Shown: positions 1-8,746, counted from the first letter of the stretch. The stretch: 14,758 bases of DNA from an uncultured Persicitalea sp. (GCA_950075905.1 CATMVR010000038.1:1-14758), one strand, 5' to 3'. Numbers and translations: made by a program. Notes: generated by a model not told the origin, from the letters alone.

Positions 1-260
1 TGAAGGTGGCCCAGAAAGAGAGGAAAAAGCTCGCAGAAAATTCATACCGACCCTCGCCAAAAGCCATTTTATCTCCTTAGCCTGACGGCTATGGAGATAA
101 CTCCAACGACGGCGCCGAAAACACCAACAACGGCATAAACAAAAATACAGGTCACGAACTAACAACTCGATGGCCTAGGCTGGAAAATTACTTATATTCC
201 TTTCTAATGCCCTTGTTGCGGGTCAGTGCCGATCGGTGGAGTGATCTCCAACACGGAACT
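1..260. other. Gene-free edge region
   Basis: I see no convincing coding sequence on either strand here. The only notable items are an imperfect hairpin at 69-100 and a 28-codon hydrophobic minus-strand frame at 69-155 that would need a GTG start. The region lies beyond the terminator that closes the protease operon, so it probably separates two transcription units. Any gene further left is outside the window. Confidence 0.6.
69..100. repeat. Long imperfect hairpin, not terminator-like
   Basis: Bases 69-76 pair with 93-100 (8 bp), a T-T mismatch follows at 77/92, and 78-82 pair with 87-91 (5 bp) around a TGAC loop at 83-86. That gives 13 pairs with one mismatch. No T-tract follows on either strand, so it does not look like an intrinsic terminator. 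It could be the end of an unseen element, a REP-like palindrome or a protein-binding dyad. The sequence does not decide among these. Confidence 0.5.
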
Positions 261-306
261 AAAAGAAAACGCCCCGGAAAGCAGCTTCCCGGGGCGTCTC
301 TTTTTG
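261..306. terminator. Bidirectional intrinsic terminator ending the protease operon
   Basis: A GC-rich stem of 9 bp pairs ACGCCCCGG (269-277) with CCGGGGCGT (289-297) around an 11-base loop. The plus-strand A-rich run at 261-268 becomes a U-rich tail for minus-strand transcripts. The CTCTTTTT at 298-305 gives a U-rich tail in the other direction. It starts about 10 bp beyond the protease stop codon, so it most likely ends the minus-strand operon, and it would also stop plus-strand transcription entering from the left. Confidence 0.85.
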
Positions 307-315
307 CAAAAAGCA

Positions 316-2685
316 TCAGTATTTCAACACCCGTCGCCGGACGGACTGCTCGCCTACGGTAATCTCCACAACGTAGATACCTGGCGCTGAGCGGCGAATG
401 TCAAGGGTTTGTGATACCTCGTCGGTATCCTTCCGGAACGAGTCCTGCCGGATGGCCACTCCGTTTAGGTTGTACACCTGTACCGTCACCGCGCCACGCA
501 AAGCGTTGTTCATGCGTAGTTCGATCAGTCCGCTGGAAGGATTGGGCGAAAGCTGTACCGTCTGGTCCAGCAGCCGCTCCACGGAAGGCTCGTTGCCCAG
601 TACCTGCACATTGCGGACGTAGATGGTAGCCGAGGTACTGTCGCTGCACACATCCACGCCGGTTCCCTTCACCGAGTAGGTGACGGTTTGGTTCGGTCGG
701 GCTACTACCTGCGGCCCCAGGGTGGTATTGAGGTTGGTGGCCGGCGTCCAGTTGTAGATACTTGCTCCCCGCGCCTGCAGGGTGACCGTCTCGCCCGGAT
801 TGATAAACTGCGCCGAGGCCGACACCAGTACCGAAGGCTTCATACCTACCCTGGCCGTGATGGCGTGGGCGATGTTGAGCCCCGTGCGGCGCAGAAACAG
901 ATCCCACTCGCCGTTGGTGTCCAGCTCCCAGGAGGTACCGTTCAGGGCCTCGCCGTTGCGGGTCGTAAAGAGCGCTACCGAGTCACCGTCGTAGTCCATT
1001 TGCAACCCTATGTGGAAGGGCAAACCAAACAGCGGTACCTGCCGCTCGAAGGTGACCTCGGTGGGTCGGTTGGCGGCAATATCGCTCAAAATCTTACGCA
1101 GTGGTACTTCCTTTTCTTCCAGAATAGCCCCCGGACCGCCCTGGAAGCCGCGGGCATTCCAGACCGTGACGGTGACGGTTTGCTCGGTATCGGCTCCATC
1201 TTTGGCAAAGGCCCGGCCAAAACGCAGGCTGGCGCTATTCAGATTGACGTAGCCCAGCGGGTTATCGAAGTACTCGGATATTGCCTGCACCCGGCGGCCG
1301 TTATGGCCGGAAACATAGCCTACTTTGGTGGTATCGCGAATAAGCGTCGGGGTACCGGAGAAATTAGTTTTTTCAGCGCATAGGCCCACATTGAGTACTT
1401 CTATATAGGCAACACGTTTCAAGGTATCTGACACTCCCTGACTGTTGGCTGCCACCAGCGTAACCTGGAACCGCCCCGGTGTGTTGTACGTCACCACCGG
1501 ATTCTGTTCGGTAGAATTGGATGGCTGTCCACCTTCAAATGTCCAGTACCAGCGGTTGGGGAAGTTGGTGGAAAGGTCAAAGAAACGTACCTGCCCGCCC
1601 AGCAGGATCTGCTGGGTTTCGGCCCGGAAGTTGGCGCGTGGCGGTCCGGCTATCTGATTGCCACAGAGGTTGGACTGCGCCAGGGTATTACGCCGGGGAC
1701 TCACATCCATGACGGTCCGCATCCGTAGTTTTTGGCCCGTGGTAAAGATATTCATACAGGCGTCGTCGGAGTAATCCATGTAGTTCTGTACCATGTTGAT
1801 CGCCCCGCAGCTTGTTCTGCCCACCGGGCATCCCCGGCTTTCGCTGGCCTGGGGAGGGGTGTCGTCCACAAAGTCATTGCCACAGTTGGCATCGCCCCAG
1901 ATATGCCGCAAGCCCAGCCAGTGGCCGGTTTCGTGCGTGAGGGTACGGCCATTGTTGTAGGGAGCCTGCAGAATGGGAAACGTTCCTTTCAGGGCATTTC
2001 CAAAAGACTGGTAGCGAACCACCACTCCGTCGGTATTGCGGGGGCTGTTGTCGGGAATACCGGCCAGTGTCGACAGGCTGGGAAACTGCGCGTAGCCAAC
2101 CAGGCTGGCGTCGGAAGAAGCAAAGTCAAGTACCCAGATGTTGTAGTACTTGTCGGGGTCCCAGATGCTGCTGGGCTTAAGCACGTTTTCAATATCGTTG
2201 CGTGACCAGCTCGCCCGGCCACCATTGATACGGTCTATGCCTGGCTCGGCCATGGGTTGCCCCTGCGGATTGAGCCGGGCCTGACAAAAGTCAATCTCGA
2301 TATCGGCCCCGCGTGGGTCGGTATTGAAGCCAGGCGTACCGGGCCGGCGGCGAAAGTCCTCATTCAGCGTTTCGATCTGCGACTGAATCTGGGCCAGGCT
2401 CAGGTTGCGTCCCTGGCCCACCGCTTCGCCATTGTGGACAATATGGACCACCACGGGTATCGTGAGCACTTCCAGTGTAGTTCTTCCGGCTTTTCGCAGT
2501 TCTTCCCGCTCCTGAATTTTCTTTTGCAGTAGCTGTTCAAAATCATTCAAAGACCCCATGCGCGGGTTGCGGGCCCGGAGCAGGCTGTCCATTTGCATGG
2601 TAGCGCAGGGATCGGGCTGAGCCAGGGCTTCAAAACCCGGTAGGAAGCACAAAAGCAGAAAAACTAGTAGGTAAAGACGCTTCAT
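316..2685 (-). CDS. Secreted M43 (pappalysin/cytophagalysin-type) zinc metalloprotease with PKD and T9SS sorting domains
   Basis: The product has 789 residues. I chose the start at 2685 because the protein then opens with a typical signal peptide (MKRLYLLV..., cleavage near ALA-Q at residue 22); an in-frame ATG at 2748 would add 21 residues ahead of it. The catalytic motif HETGHWLGLRH lies at 251-261: two zinc histidines, the general-base glutamate and the third histidine. The Met-turn NYMDY is near 303, and cysteines at 268, 286, 293 and 310 are typical of the M43B fold. A PKD domain (about 347-430) follows, then beta-rich segments. Residues 712-789 form a type A T9SS sorting domain (LSPNPSSG start, APGIYVVEI near the end). 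The protein should therefore cross the outer membrane by T9SS and be released or anchored at the surface. It is the last gene of the SusCD1 operon, 73 bp after the lipocalin-like gene. Family assignment is firm; the natural substrate is unknown. Confidence 0.93.
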   Translation of the reverse strand: MKRLYLLVFLLLCFLPGFEALAQPDPCATMQMDSLLRARNPRMGSLNDFEQLLQKKIQEREELRKAGRTTLEVLTIPVVVHIVHNGEAVGQGRNLSLAQIQSQIETLNEDFRRRPGTPGFNTDPRGADIEIDFCQARLNPQGQPMAEPGIDRINGGRASWSRNDIENVLKPSSIWDPDKYYNIWVLDFASSDASLVGYAQFPSLSTLAGIPDNSPRNTDGVVVRYQSFGNALKGTFPILQAPYNNGRTLTHETGHWLGLRHIWGDANCGNDFVDDTPPQASESRGCPVGRTSCGAINMVQNYMDYSDDACMNIFTTGQKLRMRTVMDVSPRRNTLAQSNLCGNQIAGPPRANFRAETQQILLGGQVRFFDLSTNFPNRWYWTFEGGQPSNSTEQNPVVTYNTPGRFQVTLVAANSQGVSDTLKRVAYIEVLNVGLCAEKTNFSGTPTLIRDTTKVGYVSGHNGRRVQAISEYFDNPLGYVNLNSASLRFGRAFAKDGADTEQTVTVTVWNARGFQGGPGAILEEKEVPLRKILSDIAANRPTEVTFERQVPLFGLPFHIGLQMDYDGDSVALFTTRNGEALNGTSWELDTNGEWDLFLRRTGLNIAHAITARVGMKPSVLVSASAQFINPGETVTLQARGASIYNWTPATNLNTTLGPQVVARPNQTVTYSVKGTGVDVCSDSTSATIYVRNVQVLGNEPSVERLLDQTVQLSPNPSSGLIELRMNNALRGAVTVQVYNLNGVAIRQDSFRKDTDEVSQTLDIRRSAPGIYVVEITVGEQSVRRRVLKY

Positions 2686-2758
2686 GAAGTGTAAATATCT
2701 GACAAACAGGTAATTTGATTTGGGATTCTCCCATAAAAAAGCAGGCACATAGGCTTAC

Positions 2759-3259
2759 TTATCTGGTGGAAGATGAAAAGACAAAGCGGTAGCTGGCGTC
2801 AATACCCTGAAAATCGTCAAGGTATATTTCCAGCGTCATGCTGGTACTCGAAAGGGATTTTACGGTATAGGGCAGCGGGCCACCCAGCAGCGGGAAGGCA
2901 AACTCGAGCGTAGCATTGGCGTTTACGAGTGTCCAGTTATCGGTAAAAAGTACGTCCGGTTCGCTGGATGCACACTTGGTAGCGCCGTTGGTATACTCGT
3001 ATTTACGCTCTGCGTTGGCATAAAACACGTATTGATCGTCGGCCTCGCAGGGGTTATTGAACAGGTTCCGGGCCGGGATGGGCCCCGAGGCTTCCCCTTC
3101 GTCGATTACCTCAAACGAAACCAGCGACCAGGCCTTTTTTTCGGTTCCCGTCAGGAGTTGGGTGTAGGTTAGGGGCTTGGGCTCGATGGTTTCCGAACAC
3201 CCCCCGAGGGTTAGCAAAAGCAGCCCGGTTGCCAGGGTAAGAAAGCGTTGGAGTGTCAT
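2759..3259 (-). CDS. Lipocalin-like lipoprotein
   Basis: The product has 166 residues. The start at 3259 places a lipoprotein signal directly at the N-terminus, with the lipobox ending LGGC and Cys21 as the lipid-bearing residue. Starting further upstream (3286 or 3331) would bury the signal, and the 3331 start would overlap the preceding gene. The mature part is small and beta-rich. Its pattern resembles the lipocalin-like lipoproteins of Bacteroidota: a tryptophan at 44, a CEADDQYVF segment with Cys71, Cys96 after a tyrosine-rich strand (a likely disulfide partner), W109, and closing strands that end in YRFVF. It follows the Calx-beta-like lipoprotein after 40 bp, in the position where SusE/SusF-type surface lipoproteins usually sit. 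A role in ligand binding on the cell surface is inference from fold and position. Confidence 0.72.
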   Translation of the reverse strand: MTLQRFLTLATGLLLLTLGGCSETIEPKPLTYTQLLTGTEKKAWSLVSFEVIDEGEASGPIPARNLFNNPCEADDQYVFYANAERKYEYTNGATKCASSEPDVLFTDNWTLVNANATLEFAFPLLGGPLPYTVKSLSSTSMTLEIYLDDFQGIDASYRFVFSSSTR

Positions 3260-3299
3260 GGTCTTTAATGTTATAGTTGGTCCCATAGGAATAAGATTC

Positions 3300-4115
3300 T
3301 TAATTGCGGGGCGTAAATGTAAAGGGCACACTAATAGTCGTATCCCGCGTATCGGTAACGGGCAATTTCAGCCGGATATTCAACCGAATAGCGCGGGTCT
3401 GCGGATTCCACAGGCCGGTTCCGCTCAGGGTGTCATAAGGAGATGCCAGGTCGGGGCTCACCTGCGTAGGGATGGTGAGGGTATTGTCGCCGTTGTCGAT
3501 GAAGTTGATCCTGGCCTTGGTAGCGTTAAAGTTAAAAACTTCTACGTTCCAGTTCGATACCGTATACTCCCTGCAATTGAGGCTGCTGATTTCGATGTTA
3601 TTGACGGCCAAGTTGCTTCCCTGCCGGGTACCGGTATAGAAACCGCTCAGCAGGCAGTCGTCCTGCACGGTAAGAGTCAGCGATTTACCGATACGGTTGT
3701 TTTGGCCAAAGCCTACCTGCAATTCGGGGGCACTGACGTCCGTAAGCGTGAAGATAATATTCTGGGAGTCCAGGATATTGTTAGCATTGTTGATGAGCCG
3801 CACGGTGATGGTGCCAAAGTACTTGTTGGCCGGTATCGTCACCAGACCTTTGGTACCTTCGATGACATAGTCACGTCCTTCGCGGGCCGTACCGCCTACG
3901 GTGTAATTGACCGTCACGGCTTTGCTGACAGGCTTGCCCACAATATGAACTTTTACAGTTATGGGCTGTCCGATACTTTCCTTATAGGTCAAAGTGGTAT
4001 CAGTAAAGCGCACAAAGGCCGGACCGTCAAACAGGATTTTTTGTTCCTCGCAGGCGGTCAGAAAAACCATGAACATGACAAAGCCGAGCGATACTAGTTT
4101 ATGAGTGAATTTCAT
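3300..4115 (-). CDS. Calx-beta-like surface lipoprotein in SusE position
   Basis: The product has 271 residues. It begins with a lipoprotein signal (MKFTHKL... FLTAC, lipid cysteine at 22). The acidic residues just after the cysteine (CEEQ) fit the export signal that sends Bacteroidota lipoproteins to the outer face. Residues about 33-151 are a single beta-sandwich resembling a Calx-beta domain, with GGTAREGRDY and the strand pattern TIPANKYFGTITVRL as landmarks. A second beta-rich module runs from Cys154 to the end. No catalytic motif is visible. It sits 23 bp downstream of SusD1 and is probably cotranscribed with it. Position and architecture suggest an accessory substrate-binding lipoprotein, like SusE/SusF in role but not clearly related in sequence. 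The function is unproven, and an alternative is a small domain-of-unknown-function family common in SusCD loci. Confidence 0.75.
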   Translation of the reverse strand: MKFTHKLVSLGFVMFMVFLTACEEQKILFDGPAFVRFTDTTLTYKESIGQPITVKVHIVGKPVSKAVTVNYTVGGTAREGRDYVIEGTKGLVTIPANKYFGTITVRLINNANNILDSQNIIFTLTDVSAPELQVGFGQNNRIGKSLTLTVQDDCLLSGFYTGTRQGSNLAVNNIEISSLNCREYTVSNWNVEVFNFNATKARINFIDNGDNTLTIPTQVSPDLASPYDTLSGTGLWNPQTRAIRLNIRLKLPVTDTRDTTISVPFTFTPRN

Positions 4116-4138
4116 TGTAGTCTACTTGAATAAATGAA

Positions 4139-5569
4139 TTAATAACCCGGGTTCTGGTTTCCGGCCAGGGCGCTATTACGCTGAATCTCACTCTGCGGGA
4201 TGGGCCAAAGCTGGAATTTCTGATCCCAGTTGGGCGAAAATGCCGTCATCACTGTCTGCAGCCGGCCGGTGCGCTTGAGGTCATACCAGCGGTGGCCCTC
4301 AAACGAAAGCTCGTACACCCGTTCTTTTTCAATCGTCATTAGGGCGTTTTCCTGCGTGGTGAAGCTTGCCACGGGGGCGCCGGCGCGGGTACGCAGCCGG
4401 TTAAGATCAGCCTGAGCCCCGTTGGTACCCACAATCCGCCCCTGCCGGGCGCGGGCCTCGGCCCGGATGAGGTACTGCTCGGCCAGCCGGAAAATCGTGA
4501 TGTTATTGTTGGCCTGGTCAGGCGAGCCGTACTTTGCCACCGACCAGCCGTTGTCGCGCCCGCGCTGTTGCTGGGGGTTGAAGACAATGGTTTGGCTGCG
4601 CTCGCCGGCGTTGGTTTCCAGCATGGTGAGTACGTAGGTATTGGCCGGTATTACCTCACGCCGACCTACCAGAATATTGTTCAGGCCAAAAGTGGAGGTG
4701 CCCGGGTCATCACTGGAATTGTTGGCGTAGGCCACTTCCAGAATGGTTTCGTCGTCGTATTCCTGAAAAATCACATCGGCGTAGCTTTCCGGCAGACTCT
4801 GGCGATTGGAAGCAATGATTTCGGTGGCAAACTTCTCGGCCTGCACCCAATCCTGCTGGTAGAGGTAGTAGCGGGCCAAAGCCGCCCGGGCGGCGTTTTT
4901 GGTAGCAAAAGTTTTGGCGTTGATCCGGTTATTATATGTAGTGGGCAGGTCAGTGAGGGCGGCATTATAATCAGCCAGCACCGATTGCAGGATTTCTGTT
5001 TGCGAAGCCCGGGGAATAGTACTATTGGTTTCGACGTCGGTAGTGGTTACTTCGGGAATGCCGCCAAACGTGTAGGCACCGATAAAATTGGCAAAGCCCC
5101 GCGCAAAGCGGGCTTCGGCCAGTACCTGCTTGCGCACGGCCTCCGTGACACCCGGCACATCGCCGATACGCTCTTCAATAAAGTTGGCAATGTACACTGT
5201 GCCATAAATGGCCCCCCACATGGTAGCGGCGGCGTCGTTAGTGGCCGTGATTTGCTTGTTGCCCAGCTCGTTGTATACCGTAAAGGTGCCGTTATGCTGG
5301 ATGAAATCAGGCGTAAATGCCCCGGCTACGACGATCGGAGAACCCAGGCCCCGGAAAGCGTTATAAAGACCCAGACGTACAGGCTCAACGTCAGCGGCTT
5401 CGTTGAGTACCAGGTCATCGACCAGCAAGTCTATTGGGGGTGGTTCCAGGATTTCGCGGCACGAGCTGAGCGTAACAAGAAAAGCTACGATAACCCCTGC
5501 CCATTGTCCGGCGCTTTTTCGGGAAAAGAACCGGTATGTATTTGTCTGAATGCTATTGATACGATTCAT
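4139..5569 (-). CDS. SusD/RagB-family outer-membrane nutrient-binding lipoprotein (SusD1)
   Basis: The product has 476 residues, within the usual SusD range. The N-terminus has a positively charged stretch, then a hydrophobic segment ending LSSC, with Cys37 as the lipid site. The fold is the helical TPR-type SusD fold. Residues 423-435 carry the hallmark FEGHRWYDLKRTG, and the chain ends with the characteristic asparagine-rich NQNPGY. SusD proteins sit at the cell surface as a hinged lid over the SusC channel and pass substrate to it. The gene starts 40 bp after the SusC1 stop, the normal susC-susD order. The substrate is not readable from sequence; the downstream protease makes peptides a reasonable guess. 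Confidence 0.95.
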   Translation of the reverse strand: MNRINSIQTNTYRFFSRKSAGQWAGVIVAFLVTLSSCREILEPPPIDLLVDDLVLNEAADVEPVRLGLYNAFRGLGSPIVVAGAFTPDFIQHNGTFTVYNELGNKQITATNDAAATMWGAIYGTVYIANFIEERIGDVPGVTEAVRKQVLAEARFARGFANFIGAYTFGGIPEVTTTDVETNSTIPRASQTEILQSVLADYNAALTDLPTTYNNRINAKTFATKNAARAALARYYLYQQDWVQAEKFATEIIASNRQSLPESYADVIFQEYDDETILEVAYANNSSDDPGTSTFGLNNILVGRREVIPANTYVLTMLETNAGERSQTIVFNPQQQRGRDNGWSVAKYGSPDQANNNITIFRLAEQYLIRAEARARQGRIVGTNGAQADLNRLRTRAGAPVASFTTQENALMTIEKERVYELSFEGHRWYDLKRTGRLQTVMTAFSPNWDQKFQLWPIPQSEIQRNSALAGNQNPGY

Positions 5570-5609
5570 ATATAGTGCAACAAGTCGGTAAATGCGGTAA
5601 AGCGAAAGT

Positions 5610-8600
5610 TTAAAATTTGACGGTCAGGCCTAGCAGCATGGTTTTTACCTGAGGCAGGGTAAAAAAATCGATGCCCTGAGCGGTGGTGGAACCATCCAGT
5701 GTACTTACTTCCGGATCGGCCCCGGAGTAGGGGGTCAGCGTCCAGAGGTTGGTACCGGAGGCAAACACCCGTACCCCGCTCATTTTTACCCGGCTGGCCC
5801 AGCGGGCTGGCAGGTTGTAGCCAATGGAAAGGTTTTTGAGCCGCAGGTAGGACCCGTCCTCTAAAAAACGACTGCTGTGGAAGTTATTGTATGTATTTCC
5901 CAGCTCGTAGCGGGGTACATCCGTGACATCGCCTTCCTCCTGCCAGCGCCGCAGGGCGGTTATGCTTTGGTTATTTTCGATGTCAGCGCCCGTATTTACC
6001 AGCGTTGTGTTGGTGAAGTTCAGGGTTTTGTTGCCGTACATAAACTGGAAGAATACGCTCAGGTCAAAGCCTTTCCAGGATACCCGGTTGGTAAAACCCC
6101 CAAAAAATAGGGGCTGAGCCGTGCCAATCACCTGCCCGTCGTCGGGCGAAATGCGGCCATCGCCGTTGATATCCTCGTAGATAGCGTTGCCCGTGGCGGG
6201 GTCTACTCCCAGGAATTTAAGGCCCCAGAAGGTACCCAGCGGCGACCCTTCCAGAATAGCGTTGGTACCGCCTACCCCATTGCCGGAATAACCCCGAAAA
6301 AGGGTGTCCTGGTTGGCCAGGGCTTCTACATTGTTAATGTTGCGGCTCAGGTTCAGGTCAGTACTCCACCGTACGGCGCGGTCTACGTTTACCGTCGAGA
6401 CGGTCAGTTCAAGGCCTTTGTTAGAAATCATACCAATGTTTCCCTGAATGCTGCCGAAGCCGGTAGTGAGCGGGATAGGCTGCGCAAAAAGTAGGTTATC
6501 GGTCAGGTTGCTGTAGGCATCGGCAGTCACGGTCAGGCGGCCATCCCAAAGTGAAGCGTCAAAGCCAATGTTCGCTTCGCGGGTACGTTCCCATTGCAGG
6601 TTGGGGTTGCTCAGGTTGGCCGGGCCAACTCCGGTAGCGCCGTTGTAGGTGACACTCGCCCAGGTACCCAAAAACTGAAAGCCACCGATGCGCTCGTTTC
6701 CGGTAAAGCCATAACTTCCCCGCAGTTTGAGCTCACTGATAAACGGCAACGACTCCATAAACGACTCCTGTGAAACGCGCCAGCCGGCCGAAACCGATGG
6801 GAATAGGCCAAAGCGGCGGTTCTGGCCAAAGCGGGAAGATCCATCGTAACGGGCCGTCAGGCCAAACAGGTACTTATCTTTGAAGTCATACTTTACTTCA
6901 CCAAAAAAAGAAACCAGTCCGTTTTGTCCGAATCCGGAGCCTCCGGCGTCTACTACACCCGCTGAATTGAGGTAGGTAAAGTCATCGCTCGGGAAAAGAC
7001 GTCCCGACACGGAGGACGACCGTCCTTGCGAGTGAATGATCTCATTGCCGAGAAGTGTATTAAAATGGTGGGTGTCGTTCAGCGACAGGTAGTAGGTAAG
7101 TACGTTGGAGTTGATGATGGTGTAATCGGTGTTGGTGATATACACACCGTAGCCCTTGCCGCCAACGCTGGGCAGAAACCCACCGATGGCCGTACCCGAT
7201 GGCTCGTACTGGTCTTCCTCCGAGTTGTTGTAGTCCATGCTGAACTTGGTGCGGAAGCGCAGATTTTTCATGATCTCATAATCGGCGTTTACGCCTGTAA
7301 TGATTTTGAGGCCGTACGTAACAAAGCGGGGCAATACTGCCTGCCCAACCGGATTGAAATTGGGAAATCCGGCATAACCCGCGCTGTTGGGGCCGTAGAG
7401 TTCTCCCTGCTCGTTGTAAGGCGAGTAGTAGGGCAGGCTCTTGATAGCCCCTGAGTACACCCCATCCAGAAAGTTATCGCCCTTCACGCGGTTGTTCTGG
7501 CTGAGCGACATGTTGATGTTGGCACCTACATTGAGGCGCGCACTAGCTTTATGGTCTACGTTGAGCGCACCGCTGTACCGCGTGAAGCGGTTGTTGAGCT
7601 GCACGCCTTCCTCGTCGCGTACGTTGCCGCTCAGGTAAAAGCGCGTACGGTCGTTGCCACCGGCGGCCGAGATCTGGTACTGTTGCAGTACTCCCTGCCG
7701 CAGCACGGCGTCTACCCAATCCGTATTTACGCCATCGGTTACGCCTTTGATGAGTCCCTGCTTGTCAGGGTCTTGCCCGGCATTGATAACGGCTTCTCGC
7801 TGTAGCTCTAGCAGTTGAGTGGCATTGAGCACCTGAGGGCGTTTCACAATATCGGTGATACCCCGCTGTACATCGGCCGTAATGAGGGTTTTGTTGTTGC
7901 GGCCGCGCTTGGTAGTGATGAGTACCACCCCGTTGGCCCCCCGGGAGCCATAGATGGCCTTGGCCGACGCATCTTTCAGTACTTCAATGGACTCGATGTC
8001 GTTGGGATTGATGATCGAAATGGCATTGTCCTGCTGCCCTCCGAAGCTACGGCCCGACACCGGCCCGTCGTAGATGGGGACGCCATCTACAATGAAAAGC
8101 GGCCTGTTGGAAGCCGAGATGGAGGTATTGCCCCGAATACGAACCGAAATACCGCCCCCCGGCGTACCGGACGACTGCGAGATTTGTACCCCGGCGGCCT
8201 GCCCCTGTAAAGCCTGATCTACCCCCACCACGGGAATATCCTTGAATTTATCGCTCTTGATGGTCGTGATAGAACCGATGATGTCCTTGCGCTGAGTTTG
8301 GTTGTAGCCCGTCACCACCACCTGAGTCAGTTCAGTGGCGCTTTCGGCCATTTCCACGTTCACCACCGAGCGGCCCTGACCGACCGTGATGTCCTGACTT
8401 TCCAGACCGATAAATGAAAAAGTGAGTGTAACTGTACCTGATGGTACGGAGATGCTGTACTGGCCGTTGGCGTCGGTGCTGGTACCATTGTTGGAGCCTT
8501 TGACTACTACGTTGACGCCGGGCAGGGCTGTTCCATCGGTAACTGAGCTGACTTTACCCGTAATAACTCTTTGTGCCATTGTACTGTGCATGACCCCCAA

Positions 8601-8642
8601 AAGGAGAAAGCACAGCCCTAAAAAACGACCGAAATGCTTCAT
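5610..8642 (-). CDS. SusC/RagA-family TonB-linked outer-membrane transporter (SusC1)
   Basis: The product has 1010 residues, typical for SusC. The order is: signal peptide (about 1-23, ending TMAQ), a carboxypeptidase-regulatory-like beta domain (about 26-100), a Ton-box-like segment QVVVTGYN near 107-114, a plug domain with RIRGNTSISASNRPLFIVDG and LKDASAKAIYGSRGANGVVLITTK, and a TonB-dependent beta-barrel to the terminal phenylalanine. No STN domain precedes the regulatory-like domain, so it is not the kind that signals through an anti-sigma factor. It should import the ligand captured by SusD1 using TonB-ExbBD energy. It is the first gene of the probable five-gene operon, with a promoter candidate about 75-105 bp upstream. 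The Ton-box region reads GYNQTQ, where SusC2 has the commoner GYGTQ. Confidence 0.96.
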   Translation of the reverse strand: MKHFGRFLGLCFLLLGVMHSTMAQRVITGKVSSVTDGTALPGVNVVVKGSNNGTSTDANGQYSISVPSGTVTLTFSFIGLESQDITVGQGRSVVNVEMAESATELTQVVVTGYNQTQRKDIIGSITTIKSDKFKDIPVVGVDQALQGQAAGVQISQSSGTPGGGISVRIRGNTSISASNRPLFIVDGVPIYDGPVSGRSFGGQQDNAISIINPNDIESIEVLKDASAKAIYGSRGANGVVLITTKRGRNNKTLITADVQRGITDIVKRPQVLNATQLLELQREAVINAGQDPDKQGLIKGVTDGVNTDWVDAVLRQGVLQQYQISAAGGNDRTRFYLSGNVRDEEGVQLNNRFTRYSGALNVDHKASARLNVGANINMSLSQNNRVKGDNFLDGVYSGAIKSLPYYSPYNEQGELYGPNSAGYAGFPNFNPVGQAVLPRFVTYGLKIITGVNADYEIMKNLRFRTKFSMDYNNSEEDQYEPSGTAIGGFLPSVGGKGYGVYITNTDYTIINSNVLTYYLSLNDTHHFNTLLGNEIIHSQGRSSSVSGRLFPSDDFTYLNSAGVVDAGGSGFGQNGLVSFFGEVKYDFKDKYLFGLTARYDGSSRFGQNRRFGLFPSVSAGWRVSQESFMESLPFISELKLRGSYGFTGNERIGGFQFLGTWASVTYNGATGVGPANLSNPNLQWERTREANIGFDASLWDGRLTVTADAYSNLTDNLLFAQPIPLTTGFGSIQGNIGMISNKGLELTVSTVNVDRAVRWSTDLNLSRNINNVEALANQDTLFRGYSGNGVGGTNAILEGSPLGTFWGLKFLGVDPATGNAIYEDINGDGRISPDDGQVIGTAQPLFFGGFTNRVSWKGFDLSVFFQFMYGNKTLNFTNTTLVNTGADIENNQSITALRRWQEEGDVTDVPRYELGNTYNNFHSSRFLEDGSYLRLKNLSIGYNLPARWASRVKMSGVRVFASGTNLWTLTPYSGADPEVSTLDGSTTAQGIDFFTLPQVKTMLLGLTVKF

Positions 8643-8716
8643 GTGCTGATTGAAAGTAATAGTAGGCGTTATGATCTGAAAGTTTTAGTTCTTTATTCAG
8701 GAATTATATATATACG

Positions 8717-8746
8717 CAAAATATACGCTTTTCTGTTGCGGACAAA
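8717..8746 (-). promoter_or_regulatory. Candidate Bacteroidota promoter for the SusC1 operon
   Basis: Read on the minus strand, TTTG (8746-8743) is followed by 17 bases and TATATTTTG (8725-8717). This is close to the Bacteroidota -33 TTTG / -7 TAnnTTTG consensus, with one base out of register in the -7 box. A run of eight A residues lies just upstream on the same strand, like an UP element. Transcription would start near 8710, leaving a leader of about 70 bases. The call comes from pattern matching only. Confidence 0.5.

Noticed and set aside
688..2532. Several plus- and minus-strand frames of 60-230 codons inside the protease gene
   Set aside because: All overlap a well-supported M43 protease with signal peptide, catalytic motif and sorting domain; none shows independent support.
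2686..2748. Upstream start for the protease (ATG at 2748)
   Set aside because: It would put 21 residues ahead of an otherwise standard signal peptide; the ATG at 2685 fits better.
3177..5575. Long plus-strand open frames (3177-4097, 306 codons; 4568-5575, 335 codons)
   Set aside because: They lie antisense to the Calx-beta-like lipoprotein and SusD1, whose families and signals are clear. The plus-strand products show no recognisable domain or signal and are shadows of codon bias.
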